From: Candidatus Zixiibacteriota bacterium | GTDB taxonomy: Bacteria; Zixibacteria; MSB-5A5; GN15; FEB-12 | Length of the DNA: 6,912 nucleotides | Assembly (NCBI GenBank): GCA_023700785.1 | Contig: JAMPYH010000145.1 | Coordinates: 1-6,912 of the forward strand | Direction: 5' to 3' | Shown here: piece by piece, positions 5,678 through 6,912 of the stretch | How the letters are laid out: every line of letters begins with the position of its first letter | Position numbering within the stretch: the first letter of the stretch is position 1 | The notes under the pieces: generated by a model | The model's database searches: none | Told to the model about the DNA's origin: nothing | Seen by the model: the letters and a program-made list of their open reading frames with translations, nothing else | Program-made: the position numbers and the translations under genes

Positions 5678-6712
5678 ATGGAGTTAACACCCAACGACAT
5701 CCGGAACTTTGAGTTCCCCGCCAAGGTCCGCGGCTACGACAAAGAAGCCGTCGATAACTTCCGCGAACAAGTCGCTCTCACTCTTGAACATCTCAAACAG
5801 GATAACTTGAGACTGACGATGGAAGTTGAGTCGGTCAAAGCGCAGTTGAACGGTCTCAAGCAGTTCGAAGACGCCATCAAAAATGCCGCCATCGACGCCC
5901 GCCGTAATGCCGACATGACCATCGCCAACGCGAAAAAGGAAGCCGAAGAGATCCTTTCCAAGGCACGCACCGACGTTGACAGCCAGACGCTCGGCCTCGA
6001 CAGGCAAAAATCCGAACTCGAGTCGCAGGTAGCCAATATCCTCCTGCTCCGCACGTCCTATCTCGCCAAACTGCAGGGGATGATCCAGTCGCATCTGGAT
6101 TGGGTGCAGGAACTGACCAAGGCAGACCTGGCGATTCCGGAATATGATACTATCGCGATCACGCCGATGCAGCCGCCGCAACAGCAACAGCGCTCGGCCA
6201 ATCAGTCGGATCGTCTCGATGTAACCTCTTCGTCCGAGATCACCACCAAGACCCGCGAGACGATCGCCACTCAGCCGTCAAAGGCGACTGTGGTCAAGAC
6301 CGAAGAAGCGAACGCCGCGACGCGCCTGGTGACAGTTGATCAGATCGCGACCCCGGGCGCGCCCGCCGCGAATCAGCACGCGATCGATCCGGATCTTGCC
6401 GCCGCGCTGAGTAATTACCAGAGTGTCGCCTCCTCCGAGACGAAAGCCGAGTCAACCCGTTCAGGCAAGGACACGGCGAAGATCGAGGTTCCGACAGAAT
6501 ATCAGGACGCGCCGCCGCCGGCCGATCCGCACCTCTCTACCGGTCGGATCAGCACCGAGCATTATGAGCACGCGACAGTCAATATCGATACGCCGATCAC
6601 CGGCGGACCCGCTCCGGCTCCGCAGCCGAAGGACCCGAACTCGCTGGCGTCGGTGCTGGATAATGTCGTGCACAAATTCGAAGAAGAAATGGACAGGGCG
6701 GCGAAAAGCTGA
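5678..6712 (+). CDS. divIVA: DivIVA-family cell pole/division scaffold protein with a long disordered tail
   Basis: This 344-residue protein begins with the classic DivIVA lipid-binding domain: LTPNDIRNFEF...RGYD, colinear with B. subtilis DivIVA so that R18, G19, Y20 and D21 align. V17 replaces the membrane-inserting Phe17. A first coiled coil runs from about 25 to 62 and a second from about 63 to 150, ending in RTSYLAKLQGMIQSHL, which corresponds to the conserved C-terminal coiled-coil motif. The family self-assembles at negatively curved membrane and recruits division or polar-growth partners. Residues 155-322 are rich in Pro, Gln, Thr and Ala (for example MQPPQQQQ at 164-171) and look disordered; residues 323-344 form a predicted amphipathic helix. 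I chose the ATG at 5678 because DivIVA proteins begin M-x-L-T-P. The purine-rich stretch 5660-5676 supplies a ribosome site, although AAGGA lies only one base from the ATG. An intrinsic terminator follows. Confidence 0.92.
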   Translation: MELTPNDIRNFEFPAKVRGYDKEAVDNFREQVALTLEHLKQDNLRLTMEVESVKAQLNGLKQFEDAIKNAAIDARRNADMTIANAKKEAEEILSKARTDVDSQTLGLDRQKSELESQVANILLLRTSYLAKLQGMIQSHLDWVQELTKADLAIPEYDTIAITPMQPPQQQQRSANQSDRLDVTSSSEITTKTRETIATQPSKATVVKTEEANAATRLVTVDQIATPGAPAANQHAIDPDLAAALSNYQSVASSETKAESTRSGKDTAKIEVPTEYQDAPPPADPHLSTGRISTEHYEHATVNIDTPITGGPAPAPQPKDPNSLASVLDNVVHKFEEEMDRAAKS

Positions 6713-6734
6713 CCCGTCCATCGATCAGGCAGAG

Positions 6735-6763
6735 AACCGGCGACCCATGTCGCCGGTTTTTTT
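6735..6763 (+). terminator. Intrinsic terminator after divIVA
   Basis: A perfect 10-bp stem (AACCGGCGAC 6735-6744 with GTCGCCGGTT 6749-6758) closes a CCAT loop and runs straight into seven T residues (6757-6763). It lies 22 bp past the divIVA stop codon. Only the plus strand has the U-tract, so it ends the yggS-divIVA direction. Confidence 0.93.
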
Positions 6764-6862
6764 ATGGTATCGTAGGTCGCGTGTCATTGTCTCAACCCGA
6801 CCTTGTATCTTGCGGTATGGATTCACTGATGTCAACGAATTACATTATACCTAGAAAGTCGC

Positions 6863-6886
6863 GGTCACGAGCGACGGCTCGTGGCC
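6863..6886. repeat. Strong intergenic inverted repeat after the divIVA terminator
   Basis: GGTCACGAGC (6863-6872) pairs with GCTCGTGGCC (6877-6886) around a GACG loop, giving a 10-bp stem with one G-T pair. It is more GC-rich than the preceding AT-richer stretch and no U-run follows, so it is not an intrinsic terminator. The surrounding 6764-6912 holds no coding region or convincing promoter that I can support. The form suits a REP-like interspersed repeat or the structured leader of a gene beyond the window. Both readings are inference. Confidence 0.5.
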
Positions 6887-6912
6887 ACGGGGTGACATCG
6901 AGATCGTCCCGA

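Noticed and set aside
5684..6187. A 167-codon minus-strand frame opposite divIVA
   Set aside because: Again codon-antiparallel to a well-supported gene, with a low-complexity product.
6844..6849. TATAAT on the minus strand downstream of divIVA
   Set aside because: No -35-like hexamer at the right spacing, and it would drive transcription into the end of divIVA; the nearby minus-strand TTGACA lies on its wrong side.
6423..6854. A 143-codon plus-strand frame running past the divIVA end and through the terminator
   Set aside because: It overlaps divIVA in another frame, is extremely Arg-rich, and crosses a strong intrinsic terminator.

Overview
The window reads as chromosomal DNA from a bacterium with many large secreted proteins, most likely the uncultured phylum Zixibacteria or a close relative in the FCB group. 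The main pointer is the C-terminus of the large minus-strand protein: a tandem pair of 34-residue repeats of the form D-L-S-D-L-S-L-L-I-x-Y-L-T-V-T-P-R-P, ending in Cys-containing turns. This recalls the degenerate dockerin-like tails I associate with Zixibacteria exoproteins. Its DCNxNxxxD and thrombospondin type 3 calcium repeats also fit FCB or planctomycete-like secretomes. The taxonomic call is an inference from protein style; no rRNA or other marker is present.

Layout. Positions 1-155 (minus) hold the first 51 codons of a secreted protein cut off by the window edge. Positions 316-4491 (minus) hold one intact 1391-residue secreted multidomain protein: signal peptide, propeptide with a possible cysteine switch, M12B-like metzincin protease (HEMGHNLGTFH), a calcium-binding array, a predicted six-bladed NHL-type propeller, a second (TSP3) calcium array, a ~320-residue domain I do not recognise, and the dockerin-like tail. 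Positions 4492-4787 are a divergent intergenic region with a good minus-strand promoter (TTGACA, 17 bp, CATATT) for the protease and a plus-strand promoter with a perfect TATAAT for the next gene. Positions 4788-5504 (plus) encode a YggS/PLPBP-family pyridoxal-phosphate homeostasis protein. Positions 5678-6712 (plus) encode a DivIVA-family protein with a long disordered tail, followed by a textbook intrinsic terminator at 6735-6763. Positions 6764-6912 hold no gene that I can support but contain a strong inverted repeat.

The window joins two unrelated neighbourhoods back to back. The left part is an exoprotein locus (two co-oriented Sec substrates). The right part is a reduced version of the ylm-divIVA cell-division neighbourhood: yggS (ylmE in Bacillus) next to divIVA, without sepF or yggT between them. 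I see no mobile element, CRISPR array, tRNA or rRNA. The most novel items are the protease's domain order, its unrecognised ~320-residue C-terminal domain, its apparently degenerate dockerin-like tail, and the near-leaderless start of yggS.
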